21,615 bases of DNA from positions 1 to 21,615 of the forward strand of contig CAYXEN010000048.1 of assembly GCA_964464035.1 (NCBI GenBank). Reading direction: 5' to 3'. Positions 8,105 through 16,148 of this stretch are shown here, piece after piece. A program made the position numbers and the translations under genes. This DNA is from CAYXEN01 sp964464035 (GTDB taxonomy: Bacteria > Krumholzibacteriota > Krumholzibacteriia > WVZY01). Each line of letters starts with the position of its first letter. Within the stretch, counting starts at the first letter, position 1. The notes under the pieces were generated by a model that saw only the letters and a list, made by a program, of their open reading frames with translations, did no database searches and was not told the origin of the DNA.

Positions 8105-8770
8105 GTGCGCCTTCCTGCCGATGAATGTGAATCCCGACGCCGCTACGTGGGCCATGCGATGATTGTTCAGGATGTGGTCGGTGTACTTGACCGGCTGCAT
8201 TACCCAACCGAACAACATTTTCAACGCTTTGTAGATCATCATGTTGTTGAAGGAAAAGAGCTGGGCGAGGTACTCCCTTCCTATCCAGACGAAAGCCGAT
8301 CCCGCCCCCCTCGTTATCGAGCACTCGACTTTCTCGAAACGTGAGAAGAGCCGCTGGATTCCGTCGATCGTGTATCTCTGAAAATCCCCCGGGCTGGGAT
8401 GATAGCCTTGCATGAATGGGATGGATGAATATACTTTTCCTCCCGGCTTTAGCACTCTCTCCATCTCATTGACCGCTGTGTGCGGATCCGGGACATGCTC
8501 CAGGACGCCCCTGATTATGATTCCATCCAAAGAGTTTTCCTTGAACGGCAGGTTGAAAAGATTGCCCACGACGTCTACGCCCGGAACGCTTACGATGTCC
8601 ACACCCAAGCATTTTGAAGACACCTTTCTGCGGCCGCTCCCCAAGTCCGCGATGATGCTGCCCTCGGGGAATGAATCGATGAATTCCCGGACTTTTTCTT
8701 CCTGCAGATAGTTGCAGACGTTGGAGGGGGGCTCCAACATTACCCGGAGTCTCTTTACCAGCTTGTTCAT
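8093..8770 (-). CDS. Class I SAM-dependent methyltransferase
   Basis: A 225-residue Rossmann methyltransferase of the Methyltransf_11 type that probably methylates a sugar or a glycan end group. Motif I is ADLGSGRRK (41-49). The acidic strand-2 residue is in GVDIV (56-60). RGVLEHVPDP (87-96) is the motif IV region and VLKPGGKVYSSIP (106-118) the post-III strand. HPSPGDFQRYT (124-134) is common in this subgroup. The C-terminal part has a hydrophobic stretch (YLAQLF through KMLFGWVM) that may lie near the membrane. The ATG is preceded by AAGGAGGT at 5-nt spacing and overlaps the stop of the membrane polymerase gene as ATGA. It is the last gene of the leftward operon. The substrate is unknown. 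Confidence 0.82.
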   Translation of the reverse strand: MNKLVKRLRVMLEPPSNVCNYLQEEKVREFIDSFPEGSIIADLGSGRRKVSSKCLGVDIVSVPGVDVVGNLFNLPFKENSLDGIIIRGVLEHVPDPHTAVNEMERVLKPGGKVYSSIPFMQGYHPSPGDFQRYTIDGIQRLFSRFEKVECSITRGAGSAFVWIGREYLAQLFSFNNMMIYKALKMLFGWVMQPVKYTDHILNNHRMAHVAASGFTFIGRKAHSSR

Positions 8771-10158
8771 GATCGACCTCCTTTTTCGTCGTTCTGTAGC
8801 AAGTCGTCCGTCCGGTTCGGCGTTCGGCGCCGACCGATCGGCATTACGCAGATGAGTGCGAGCAGCACCATGATGTAGCGCGTAGTGAGAATGTCGTGAG
8901 AAAACAGATTGTGTGCGGCGAGCAAGCCGACCAGGATCAGGAGCTCGTTGCGGACATGGACCTCTTTGATTGATGCCGTATCGAGTATCATTGATAAGTA
9001 CAACATGATGTATAACGCGAGCGGTATGGGTCCGAAATCCGTGAGTATCGCGACGAATGTATTGTGGGGTCCGTGTACGCCGAAATTGGCCAGCATGTTG
9101 TTGTTCGCGGAGGAAGGCAAGATCGTGGAGTAAAAGCCGAAACCGAATAACGGGTGCAAGGAGTACTTGCTGAGATAATACTTGAGGAGGAAGAGGCGAT
9201 TGTTGTCATCTATGCTCCCATGAAGCAAGCTGTAGATCTTGTAGTAAGAAGGAAGAAACAACGCGCTTTTCGAGGTCAACAAGTAGTTCAATATGTAAAA
9301 AGCCGTGAAGAAAGTGAAGGCCACCGCGATGTAGTTGCGAACCACTGCAGAACGGTTTCGCGCATCGACTATGTTCTGGCTAATCAGTGCCAAGACCAGC
9401 AGGATGATCCCTTCCCTGGAGAAAGTGGCGAGAATGCCCAGGAAGAAAAGGCTTTTCAGAAGAATGAAAAGGCCGTGGTGCGCGAAGCGCGAAGCGGCGC
9501 GCGTCCTGATGCTGTAGATCAAGTAGCTGCATAGGATAGCGATGGCGCTGGCGTTCGAGTTCTTCAGCAGACCGGCGGCCCTTCCCGTAGAATGAGAGAG
9601 CCGAATCGTGCCCGGCATGATCACTTCGATGATGTTGAGCAGGCTCAGGATGATACCGCACGCTATGATGGTGTTCATGACGCCGGTGATGCGCCTCTCA
9701 TCAGAGGCAAGCAAGTAGACGGTCGAAAAAACGAGGAAAGCATAGAACGAATCCCTGGCCCACTCGCTGAAATAGGCGGTTTCTCCAAAAAGGGTGCCGA
9801 TGGCCGTTGCACCCGCGTAATAGGCGGTCAGCAGCAGGAAGGACCTTCCCGGACGATTCATCCCGGTTCCGGTCAGAACCATTATGGCAAGCAGCGAGAA
9901 CATGGTCAGTCCCACGACCAACGAGCCGAAAGGAATCCCTGAAAGCATGGTGAGCCATGCGTCGATTCTCGTGAAAGCAACGAGGGTTACGATATAAAGT
10001 ATCACTCCGACGTGCTTCAGATAGACGATGAAAAACACCAGTGCGAGCAGCGGCAACAGCATCAACGGTTGCTTGAGTATCACCGCCGTCGACACGATGG
10101 ACAGCCCGGCTATGAGCAACAAGCTGCAACGGGTTATGAACGAGAGTATCATCTGCAT
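8767..10158 (-). CDS. O-antigen ligase/polymerase family membrane protein (Wzy_C type)
   Basis: A 463-residue polytopic inner-membrane protein with about ten to twelve hydrophobic segments, fitting the O-antigen ligase and Wzy polymerase superfamily. The sequence shows TGRAAGLLKNSNASA (191-205), where ligases usually have R-x-x-G-x-x-x-N-P/S-N, FSREG (246-250), and the large periplasmic loop ending in GVHGPHNTF (360-368) before LTDFGPIPLALY. This His-rich site is characteristic of the family. In a locus with two Wzz proteins it is more likely a repeat-unit polymerase than a ligase, but sequence alone does not separate them. The start at ATG 10158 overlaps the upstream GT4. A second ATG at 10152 forms an ATGA with the GT4 stop and is equally possible. 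The open frame upstream to 10464 is shadow within GT4. Confidence 0.82.
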   Translation of the reverse strand: MQMILSFITRCSLLLIAGLSIVSTAVILKQPLMLLPLLALVFFIVYLKHVGVILYIVTLVAFTRIDAWLTMLSGIPFGSLVVGLTMFSLLAIMVLTGTGMNRPGRSFLLLTAYYAGATAIGTLFGETAYFSEWARDSFYAFLVFSTVYLLASDERRITGVMNTIIACGIILSLLNIIEVIMPGTIRLSHSTGRAAGLLKNSNASAIAILCSYLIYSIRTRAASRFAHHGLFILLKSLFFLGILATFSREGIILLVLALISQNIVDARNRSAVVRNYIAVAFTFFTAFYILNYLLTSKSALFLPSYYKIYSLLHGSIDDNNRLFLLKYYLSKYSLHPLFGFGFYSTILPSSANNNMLANFGVHGPHNTFVAILTDFGPIPLALYIMLYLSMILDTASIKEVHVRNELLILVGLLAAHNLFSHDILTTRYIMVLLALICVMPIGRRRTPNRTDDLLQNDEKGGRS

Positions 10159-11408
10159 ATCAATTCTTTCTTGGCTTTCAAGGGTTTCGTTTCCGCGGTT
10201 CTGCGGGTACCGGAACTGTCCGCCGACGATCCATGCACCAACCGGTTGAACAGCTCCAGATAGCCCTGCACGGCCAGCTGGAGCGAATACTTCCTGCAAA
10301 TCGTTTCCCTCGCTCTTCGCCCAAGCTGCGATCTGAGCGCCTGGTTCAATGCAAGTTGCTCGAGGCAAGCGGCCAGCTGCACATGATCGTCCGTGCGAAA
10401 GAGGATTCCGTTGTCGCAATGGTTTATCACGCCGGCGTTTGCTGGAATATCGGAGCAGATGCACGCCAGGCCGCAGGACATTGCTTCGAGCAAGGCGTTG
10501 GACATGCCCTCCCAGCGGGAAGAAAGGACGAATATGTCCGCGGCTTGGAGAAAAGGTTTCACGTCCCCCGCCGATCCGATCTTGACGAATTCTTGAAGGT
10601 CCAGATCGTTCACCATTCCGACCAGCCGATCGTGCATCGGTCCTTTGCCGAGAATCATGGCTTTGAAAGGGATCCTCGTATCTCCTATCAAACGCAAGGC
10701 CCGCAGGAACACCGGGAATGCCTTGAGTGGAACCAGGCGGCCCACCGAGACGATGAAGGTTTCGCCGGGGGCGATTCCCAAGGCACGTCTTTTGTCGTCC
10801 CTGTCCGCCTCATTCGGGGGGGCGAAGCGGCCCGTATCGACGCCGTTGGACAGAGAGACTATCCGCTCAGGGCGGACGCCTATCTGCGTCAGCTCATCCC
10901 TTACCTCGGAGCTCAGGGCCGAGAACCTGGACACCATTCTGAGCATTGAGATCAGAAGGGGGCCGTACCATCTTCTCTTGAGTACGCCTATGTCGCCTGT
11001 CGGCCCCGGCCCCGTTATTCTGCAGACGACGGGGCGCCCCGCCAACCTGCCCGCCAATGCAGCCACGCCGGCATCGATGGAGGCGAAATTGACGAAGACG
11101 ATGTCGTAGGTGTTGCGATCCTTCAGCAGCTTCAAGAATAATTGAAGGATGTAAACGAGGGATCTCAATACCCGCACATTCGGGTATGCGAGTCTCCGTA
11201 TCTCGACATACGTCTTCTCTCCTCCCCTCCAAACGCCCATCTTTTCCCGCCTGCTCCATTCCTTCTTGTATCTGGTCGACAGGATCGACACCGAGGCGCC
11301 CCGGCGGACCAGTTCTTCGACGAATCCGACAGCGAACCTCTCGGCGCCACCGAATACCTCTTCCGTGGAAAACCGCTTTATGATGAAAGCTATTCTCATG
11401 TTTTCCAT
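10149..11408 (-). CDS. Glycosyltransferase family 4 (GT-B fold)
   Basis: A 419-residue GT-B transferase. The N-terminus has the acceptor-side loop EEVFGGAERFAVGF (16-29). The donor domain has LSNGVD (186-191), SVGRLVPLKAF (221-231), LGKGP (253-257) and the EX7E motif, Glu300 to Glu308 in EGMSNALLE. The GGAER motif is common in GT4 enzymes of capsule and EPS loci. It lies 7 nt behind the Wzz gene and overlaps the polymerase gene. No strong ribosome site precedes ATG 11408, so it may be translated by coupling; ATG 11399 is an alternative. The last 30 or so residues (from HGSSADSSG) are polar and basic and look disordered. Donor and acceptor are unknown. Confidence 0.88.
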   Translation of the reverse strand: MENMRIAFIIKRFSTEEVFGGAERFAVGFVEELVRRGASVSILSTRYKKEWSRREKMGVWRGGEKTYVEIRRLAYPNVRVLRSLVYILQLFLKLLKDRNTYDIVFVNFASIDAGVAALAGRLAGRPVVCRITGPGPTGDIGVLKRRWYGPLLISMLRMVSRFSALSSEVRDELTQIGVRPERIVSLSNGVDTGRFAPPNEADRDDKRRALGIAPGETFIVSVGRLVPLKAFPVFLRALRLIGDTRIPFKAMILGKGPMHDRLVGMVNDLDLQEFVKIGSAGDVKPFLQAADIFVLSSRWEGMSNALLEAMSCGLACICSDIPANAGVINHCDNGILFRTDDHVQLAACLEQLALNQALRSQLGRRARETICRKYSLQLAVQGYLELFNRLVHGSSADSSGTRRTAETKPLKAKKELICR

Positions 11409-11415
11409 CCGTATG

Positions 11416-12537
11416 TCACCGGAACAAATTGAAGAAGCCGCCGGCGAATCTGAATCTTCGGCCTATGAAGGATCCGACGGCGTGTATTCCCGGCTGTTTC
11501 ATCATCCATTCGAGATCCCGGGATATGGCTTCATGAACCTCAGATGCAAGGTTTGTTATCGTTGGAGAGTAGTAATCGAGCAATACGAAGACGGTACAGG
11601 CGATCGCAGCCGTCAGCAAAGCGAGAACCAATGCATACATCATGATCTGCCTCATGTTCGGCTGGGTGAAGTGGGTGGGAACCGCCGGCTCGGCGAGGAT
11701 GGTGAGCCGGTTGCTCTTGTCCGATAGTTTCGACATAGTGAGTTCGTAGTAAGACTTGAGCGACTTCACCATTTCCTCGTGCATTCTTATTTCCCTCTCG
11801 AGCTTGAGCTGTTTCAGATAGAATTCGGGGTCGGTGATGATCCTGTAATCACGGTTTTTCTCCCTCAGCTCCTTCAATTCGGTTTCGTACTTGTTCAGCG
11901 ACTCATTGTGCTTGTCCAGCTTGCTGCTTATATGGGCGAGATTGTCCTTGATTGAATCGAACCTGAGTTTCTGTAAGCATCTTTCTACGCCTTCGATATA
12001 GACTTTCAGGATCTGATACGAGAGTTCGGCGTCATTCGTCGATACGATCAGCCTCGTAACTCCCGACATCGGATCCAAGTATGAAGCCATGATCGTATTC
12101 CTGAATCTCATGACGGCAGCGTCCTTGTTGTGGACATTCATGTAATCGTAGAGATCCGTAACGATCTCTTTCCCGTTCTTGGTGTAGTGATAGAGGTGCG
12201 AAATCGTTTTTTCCACGAGGTAGCGGCTTTCCAGTATCGATGGAATGAGATAAGAGGAGAAGTACCTCTCCTGTAGGTCGCCGGGAAAAAGCAACGAGCC
12301 GCGCCCGCCGTTTGCGCCGGAAAGCATGCCGGCTTCACTGTGGTTCCTGGCTGAGAGAGTTATGTCGGCCGTAGCGATGAATACCGGTTCCCGCGATATC
12401 TTGGCAATACTTGCCGTTGCGGCGGCAAAAATAGCCGCGATCAGGATCGGTTTGCGCCTCTTCACCAAGGTCTGAAAAAAAGCCGAAACGGAGACCCTGA
12501 GATCGAGATAGCCTTTTCTGTCTTCCTTATCACCCAT
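11416..12537 (-). CDS. Second Wzz-type chain-length determinant / co-polymerase
   Basis: A 373-residue PCP-type membrane protein. The first transmembrane helix is at about 28-46 (PILIAAIFAAATASIAKI), followed by EPVFIATADITL, the usual Wzz beta strand. There is a long coiled coil at about 190-275 (rich in K, E and L heptads), then the Pro-containing stretch LAEPAVPTHFTQPN (281-294) and a second transmembrane helix at about 298-320. A cytoplasmic tail of about 50 residues follows, with no Walker motifs and no Tyr cluster, so no BY-kinase is fused. It heads the leftward operon with the polymerase and is not closely similar to the Wzz at 7175-8104. No Shine-Dalgarno is visible before ATG 12537 (upstream CTTTATCGTC), which leaves the start or its mode of initiation uncertain. 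Confidence 0.82.
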   Translation of the reverse strand: MGDKEDRKGYLDLRVSVSAFFQTLVKRRKPILIAAIFAAATASIAKISREPVFIATADITLSARNHSEAGMLSGANGGRGSLLFPGDLQERYFSSYLIPSILESRYLVEKTISHLYHYTKNGKEIVTDLYDYMNVHNKDAAVMRFRNTIMASYLDPMSGVTRLIVSTNDAELSYQILKVYIEGVERCLQKLRFDSIKDNLAHISSKLDKHNESLNKYETELKELREKNRDYRIITDPEFYLKQLKLEREIRMHEEMVKSLKSYYELTMSKLSDKSNRLTILAEPAVPTHFTQPNMRQIMMYALVLALLTAAIACTVFVLLDYYSPTITNLASEVHEAISRDLEWMMKQPGIHAVGSFIGRRFRFAGGFFNLFR

Positions 12538-12729
12538 GACGATAAAGAGTTACGGCGCTGACCAGCGTGAGCGGATTCAAATCGGGCTCTCCGACTCGCT
12601 CCCGCGGCTTCGTGAATGTATCGCCGGTTTCAAGGCCGGAATGAAAATAGCGTACCTGCACGGTGGTCTATTTTGCATTAAAGCCCGGGCCGAGGATGCC
12701 GAAGCTCAAGGGAAGATAAAGGAGATGCT
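12538..12729. promoter_or_regulatory. Divergent promoter region between Wzz and asnB operons
   Basis: These 192 bp separate two divergent operons and must hold promoters for both. I see no convincing sigma-70 hexamer pair on either strand. The only clear signal is AAGGAG ending at 12724, 5 nt before the asnB-type ATG. The plus strand is locally AT-richer around 12660-12682. Confidence 0.45.
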
Positions 12730-14709
12730 ATGTGCGGGATCATTGGATGGTTCGACAGGGAAGAGCATGCAAGCGGGGAAGAGATCAATCTCGCTGCGCT
12801 CATGGATCTGATGAGGCACAGGGGTCCGGACGACAGCGGAGAGCTGCATCTGGATAGAGTGCACCTTGGGCATAGAAGGTTGTCCATCATCGATCCGGAA
12901 GGCGGACACCAGCCCATGGTGGATGACACCGGCAAGCGCGCCGTCGTGTTCAACGGGGAGATCTACAACTTCAGGGAACTCAAGGCGGGTTTGCAATCCC
13001 AGGGATATAGGTTCAGGACCAATTCCGACACCGAGGTCATTCTCGCGATGTACGATCGGCACGGAATCGATTGCCTGAAACATTTCAACGGCATGTTCGC
13101 CTTCGCGCTTTGGGACGGGATCGAGGCCAAGCTCATCCTCGCCCGCGACCGCCTGGGGATCAAGCCGCTTTACTATACGTACGCCGCTGGCAAGAGGCTT
13201 GTGTTCGCGTCGGAGATAAAGAGCCTCCTGGCTTTCCCCGGCGTGGGCAGGGAGCCCAACATAAGAGGTCTGAGCAGCTACTTGAGTTTCCGCCGCGTCA
13301 TGGGAAACGAAACGCTCTTCAAGGGCATAAATATGCTCCAAGCCGGCTGCTTCATGGAGGTGGATCACAACGGCGAAAAACTCCATAGGTACTGGAACCT
13401 GCCGACTGACAAGTACATGGAAGTCGATGACGAGTTGTGTTTCGATCGGACCGAGGAACTCCTCGAGCTGGCCGTCAAGCGCAGGATGATCAGCGACGTG
13501 CCGCTCGGAGCGTTCTTGAGCGGAGGGCTGGATTCGAGCGCGGTCGTAGCCTTGATGAGCGGATTGCAAGACGAGCCGGTCAAGACCTATTCCATCGGCT
13601 TCGAAGACGAGAAATACAACGAACTCGATTATTGCCGGATGGTGGCGGATTACTTCGGGACCGATCATCACGAACTGGTTTTGAAAGAGAAAGACTACAT
13701 CGAAACCATTCCTGAAATGATCTGTTACAAGGATGAACCTCTGTCCGTGGCGAACGAAGTGGCCCTCTACCTGCTTGCCAAGTACCTGAAGAAGAACATA
13801 ACGGTGGTCCTCTCCGGGGAAGGGGCGGATGAACTTTTCGTCGGTTACGGCAGGATATTCCGGAGCCCGTATGATTATCTGAGGATGCGTTCGAGCGCTG
13901 GCGATCCCGATGAGAGGCGGATACTGCAATCAAATATAAAGAAGCTGTATGGAAGAACCGAGTTCGCGGACGAAGTGGATCATTTCCTTTCGTTGTACAA
14001 GTGGATGGACTACAGGACGAAGCGAAATGTCCTGAACAGACAGATCGTGGATCACCTGGAAGGCGATCTCGATTTGATATTGAGGATCAGGCATATATTC
14101 GATTCAGCCGCCCATTTAAGCCAATATGACAAATATCTCTACTTCTTTCAAGTCTATCACCTGGAGAACCTCCTACGCAGGGTGGATGCGACGACCATGG
14201 CTGCTTCGGTGGAGGCGCGGGTGCCGTTCGTGGACCACGAGCTTGTGGAGCACGTTTTCCGCCTGCCCTTCGAGGCGAAGTTGAGATGGCGTTCGGAGAA
14301 GCACTTGAAGGCTGCGCGTGCCCTCGCGAGCTCACAGATAAGCGAAACGCACGATGTGCCGAAATTCATTTTGAAGAAGATAATGCATGACAAGCTTCCT
14401 GACGCGGTGATCGCACGGAAAAAGATGGGGTTCCCGGTACCGATGGATTCGTTCTACCGGAACGGGTTCTTCGATTACGCCAAGGAGATATTGTGCGACG
14501 ACAGAACCAGGCAGAGGAAGTTCTTCGACTCTGCGAACGTGGAGAAATGGTTGATGAGTCTGCGCGGTTCGGTGAATCACTCCGAGGCCTTGCAGATTTG
14601 GATGCTCGTAAACGTGGAACTTTGGTTCAGGTTGTATTTCGACGAGGTGCCTTATGAAAGTGATCATATTAGCCGCCGGCAAAGGCGAGAGGCTTTACCC
14701 GCTCACTAA
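12730..14709 (+). CDS. asnB: Asparagine synthetase-type glutamine-dependent amidotransferase
   Basis: A 659-residue two-domain enzyme. The N-terminal class II glutaminase has Cys2 (MCGIIGWF), RHRGPDD (29-35) and NGEIYNF. The C-terminal synthetase has the ATP-pyrophosphatase loop SGGLDSS (264-270) and SGEGADELFVGYGR (362-375), then EARVPFVDHELVE, GFPVPM and KxxLK. The family transfers ammonia from glutamine to an activated carboxylate. AsnB itself makes asparagine, but paralogs inside polysaccharide loci are thought to amidate uronic acids or other carboxylates, which is the likelier job here. GGAG lies 5 nt before the ATG. It is the first gene of a four-gene operon. Its last 18 or so codons run 56 bp into the nucleotidyltransferase gene in another frame, beyond the usual family end (VNVELWFRLYF). 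Confidence 0.9.
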   Translation: MCGIIGWFDREEHASGEEINLAALMDLMRHRGPDDSGELHLDRVHLGHRRLSIIDPEGGHQPMVDDTGKRAVVFNGEIYNFRELKAGLQSQGYRFRTNSDTEVILAMYDRHGIDCLKHFNGMFAFALWDGIEAKLILARDRLGIKPLYYTYAAGKRLVFASEIKSLLAFPGVGREPNIRGLSSYLSFRRVMGNETLFKGINMLQAGCFMEVDHNGEKLHRYWNLPTDKYMEVDDELCFDRTEELLELAVKRRMISDVPLGAFLSGGLDSSAVVALMSGLQDEPVKTYSIGFEDEKYNELDYCRMVADYFGTDHHELVLKEKDYIETIPEMICYKDEPLSVANEVALYLLAKYLKKNITVVLSGEGADELFVGYGRIFRSPYDYLRMRSSAGDPDERRILQSNIKKLYGRTEFADEVDHFLSLYKWMDYRTKRNVLNRQIVDHLEGDLDLILRIRHIFDSAAHLSQYDKYLYFFQVYHLENLLRRVDATTMAASVEARVPFVDHELVEHVFRLPFEAKLRWRSEKHLKAARALASSQISETHDVPKFILKKIMHDKLPDAVIARKKMGFPVPMDSFYRNGFFDYAKEILCDDRTRQRKFFDSANVEKWLMSLRGSVNHSEALQIWMLVNVELWFRLYFDEVPYESDHISRRQRREALPAH

Positions 14710-15400
14710 GAATACTCCCAAGAGCCTTTTGGACCTGGGAGGAGGGATAACGGTTCTCGAAAGCCAGGTCGAGAACATATCCGAGGCCGGCATCAAGAAA
14801 GTCGTTCTCGTGGTAGGTTACAGGGCCGAGCAGATCGAGGCCAAGATTCAATCCATCGATGGCGTCGCATTCGATGTGGTTTTCAATCCATTCTACGACG
14901 TCTCGAACAATCTGGTCTCCGCCTGGTTCGCCCGCAACCACATGGATGACGAATTCGTTATCCTGAACGGGGACGATGTATTCGAAGTGGATGTTCTCAA
15001 GAACCTGGTGAACACGAGATCCGATATAACGATGGTCATCGATCGCAAGGAGAAGTACGACGACGATGACATGAAAGTCTGCATCGAGGGAGACAGGGTC
15101 ACCCGCGTAAGCAAATCGATTCCGATCGATTCCGCCGACGGAGAGAGTATCGGCATGATAATGTTCAGAGGAAAAGGGTGCGAAGTCATGAAGCGGACCC
15201 TGGATCGCATGGTGAGGTTCCCGCACAACCGCAAGATATTCTACCTCGCCGCCCTGCAGAAGATCATGGATGACGGGTTCCCCGTGCACTTCATGGAGTG
15301 CGGCGAAGACCAATGGGCCGAAATCGACTTCCATCCGGACCTTTCCTTCATCAGGGACAACGTCAGGAAGTTCAGTGACGTGGTCCTCACCTGGAAATGA
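14654..15400 (+). CDS. NTP_transferase family nucleotidyltransferase (LicC/IPCT-like, probable CTP:phosphoalcohol cytidylyltransferase)
   Basis: A 248-residue single-domain nucleotidyltransferase. The signature ILAAGKGERLYPLTKNTPKS (5-24) binds the nucleotide. NNLVSAWFA resembles the NN-I/L-x-S segment of phosphocholine and inositol-phosphate cytidylyltransferases. NGDD (105-108) supplies the metal-binding Asp, and a second acidic site WAEIDF includes Asp225. There is no C-terminal left-handed beta helix, unlike GlmU or glucose-1-phosphate enzymes with acyltransferase domains. A CDP-alcohol transferase gene follows 4 nt downstream, which supports a role in making a CDP-activated alcohol (choline, inositol, glycerol or similar). 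The nucleotide and alcohol are inferred, not visible. ATG 14654 has GAGGT 6 nt upstream inside asnB. Confidence 0.8.
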   Translation: MKVIILAAGKGERLYPLTKNTPKSLLDLGGGITVLESQVENISEAGIKKVVLVVGYRAEQIEAKIQSIDGVAFDVVFNPFYDVSNNLVSAWFARNHMDDEFVILNGDDVFEVDVLKNLVNTRSDITMVIDRKEKYDDDDMKVCIEGDRVTRVSKSIPIDSADGESIGMIMFRGKGCEVMKRTLDRMVRFPHNRKIFYLAALQKIMDDGFPVHFMECGEDQWAEIDFHPDLSFIRDNVRKFSDVVLTWK

Positions 15401-15404
15401 GGTC

Positions 15405-16148
15405 ATGGCGGCTACACTGTCTGAAGTTAGAAGACGATGCCGGCGACACAACCACGAGGACAACAAGAAGACGATGTTCTTCTCTTCGCGGGTATCCGTC
15501 TATATCACATACTTGGTGGCCAGGACATCGATAACCGCGGATCAAGTGACGTACATGTTCATGGTCGCGGGCATACTGGCGGCCGGCGCAATGTACATGC
15601 CTTTGAGCTGGGCTCCCCTGTTGAGCTTCCTCCTGTACCGGATACACGTCGTCTTGGACGTGGTCGACGGTGAGGTGGCTCGGTTCCGCGGAACATCCTC
15701 GTCGCGCGGAGCCTATCTGGATTTCATGACCCACTATTTCGTGTACGCCGTGATGGCTTTCGGTTGCGGCGTGAACGCCTTTCTCATGGGTGGCGGTGCG
15801 TCCGATTTGATCATGGGGTTCGCGGCCGCCTTGGGCCTCGTGCTCAACCTGGCCAGCAAGGACTGCTGGTACCGGGCTTGCTTCAACAAGTCCGGATCTG
15901 TTGAATCGGGGAAACCCATATGGAAATCGAGAGGACCGACACTGCTGGCTGCGAGGATCCTCGGTCTCAACGCCTTCTTCTTTCTCTATGCATCTGCTGC
16001 GTTCGTGGACGGCTCGTATGAAACGAACTCCCGGCGTTACGTCTTGGCGACGTACGCGGTTCTGCTGCCTCTCTTCGCGGTCTTCCGGGCGTTCTTGACC
16101 GCCAGATTCGGCGCTATTCCGAGGCGTGCCGCCTGGTACGACAAATGA
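15405..16148 (+). CDS. CDP-alcohol phosphatidyltransferase family membrane enzyme
   Basis: A 247-residue polytopic membrane enzyme that transfers a phospho-alcohol from a CDP-alcohol to an acceptor, releasing CMP. The family motif reads D85-V-V-D88-G89-x-x-A92-R93 then eight residues, G102, three, D106, three, His110. The first three acidic residues and the Gly/Ala/Arg frame are intact, but the fourth Asp is His. The N-terminal stretch LSEVRRRCRRHN is the basic cytoplasmic segment seen in soluble-acceptor and polysaccharide-linked relatives. About six hydrophobic helices follow. ATG 15405 was chosen: GAGG is only 2 nt upstream, but it follows the nucleotidyltransferase stop. Upstream codons in this frame are Ser/Thr-rich shadow. 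The last codons overlap the GT4 start as ATGA. The pairing suggests phosphodiester decoration of the glycan or synthesis of an unusual polar lipid. Confidence 0.8.
   Translation: MAATLSEVRRRCRRHNHEDNKKTMFFSSRVSVYITYLVARTSITADQVTYMFMVAGILAAGAMYMPLSWAPLLSFLLYRIHVVLDVVDGEVARFRGTSSSRGAYLDFMTHYFVYAVMAFGCGVNAFLMGGGASDLIMGFAAALGLVLNLASKDCWYRACFNKSGSVESGKPIWKSRGPTLLAARILGLNAFFFLYASAAFVDGSYETNSRRYVLATYAVLLPLFAVFRAFLTARFGAIPRRAAWYDK

Noticed and set aside
10159..10464. 102-codon N-terminal extension of the O-antigen ligase/polymerase gene
   Set aside because: It lies wholly inside the GT4 gene in another frame and is not hydrophobic; the membrane protein starts at 10158 or 10152.
12706..13929. 407-codon minus-strand open frame opposite asnB
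   Set aside because: It mirrors the asnB codons (His, Val and Gln-rich, low-complexity) and asnB motifs are unambiguous on the plus strand.
15270..15404. 45-codon N-terminal extension of the CDP-alcohol transferase
   Set aside because: It overlaps the conserved end of the nucleotidyltransferase and is Ser/Thr-rich shadow sequence.
14669..15466. 265-codon minus-strand open frame opposite the nucleotidyltransferase
   Set aside because: It is antisense shadow of a gene with a clear signature and ribosome site.
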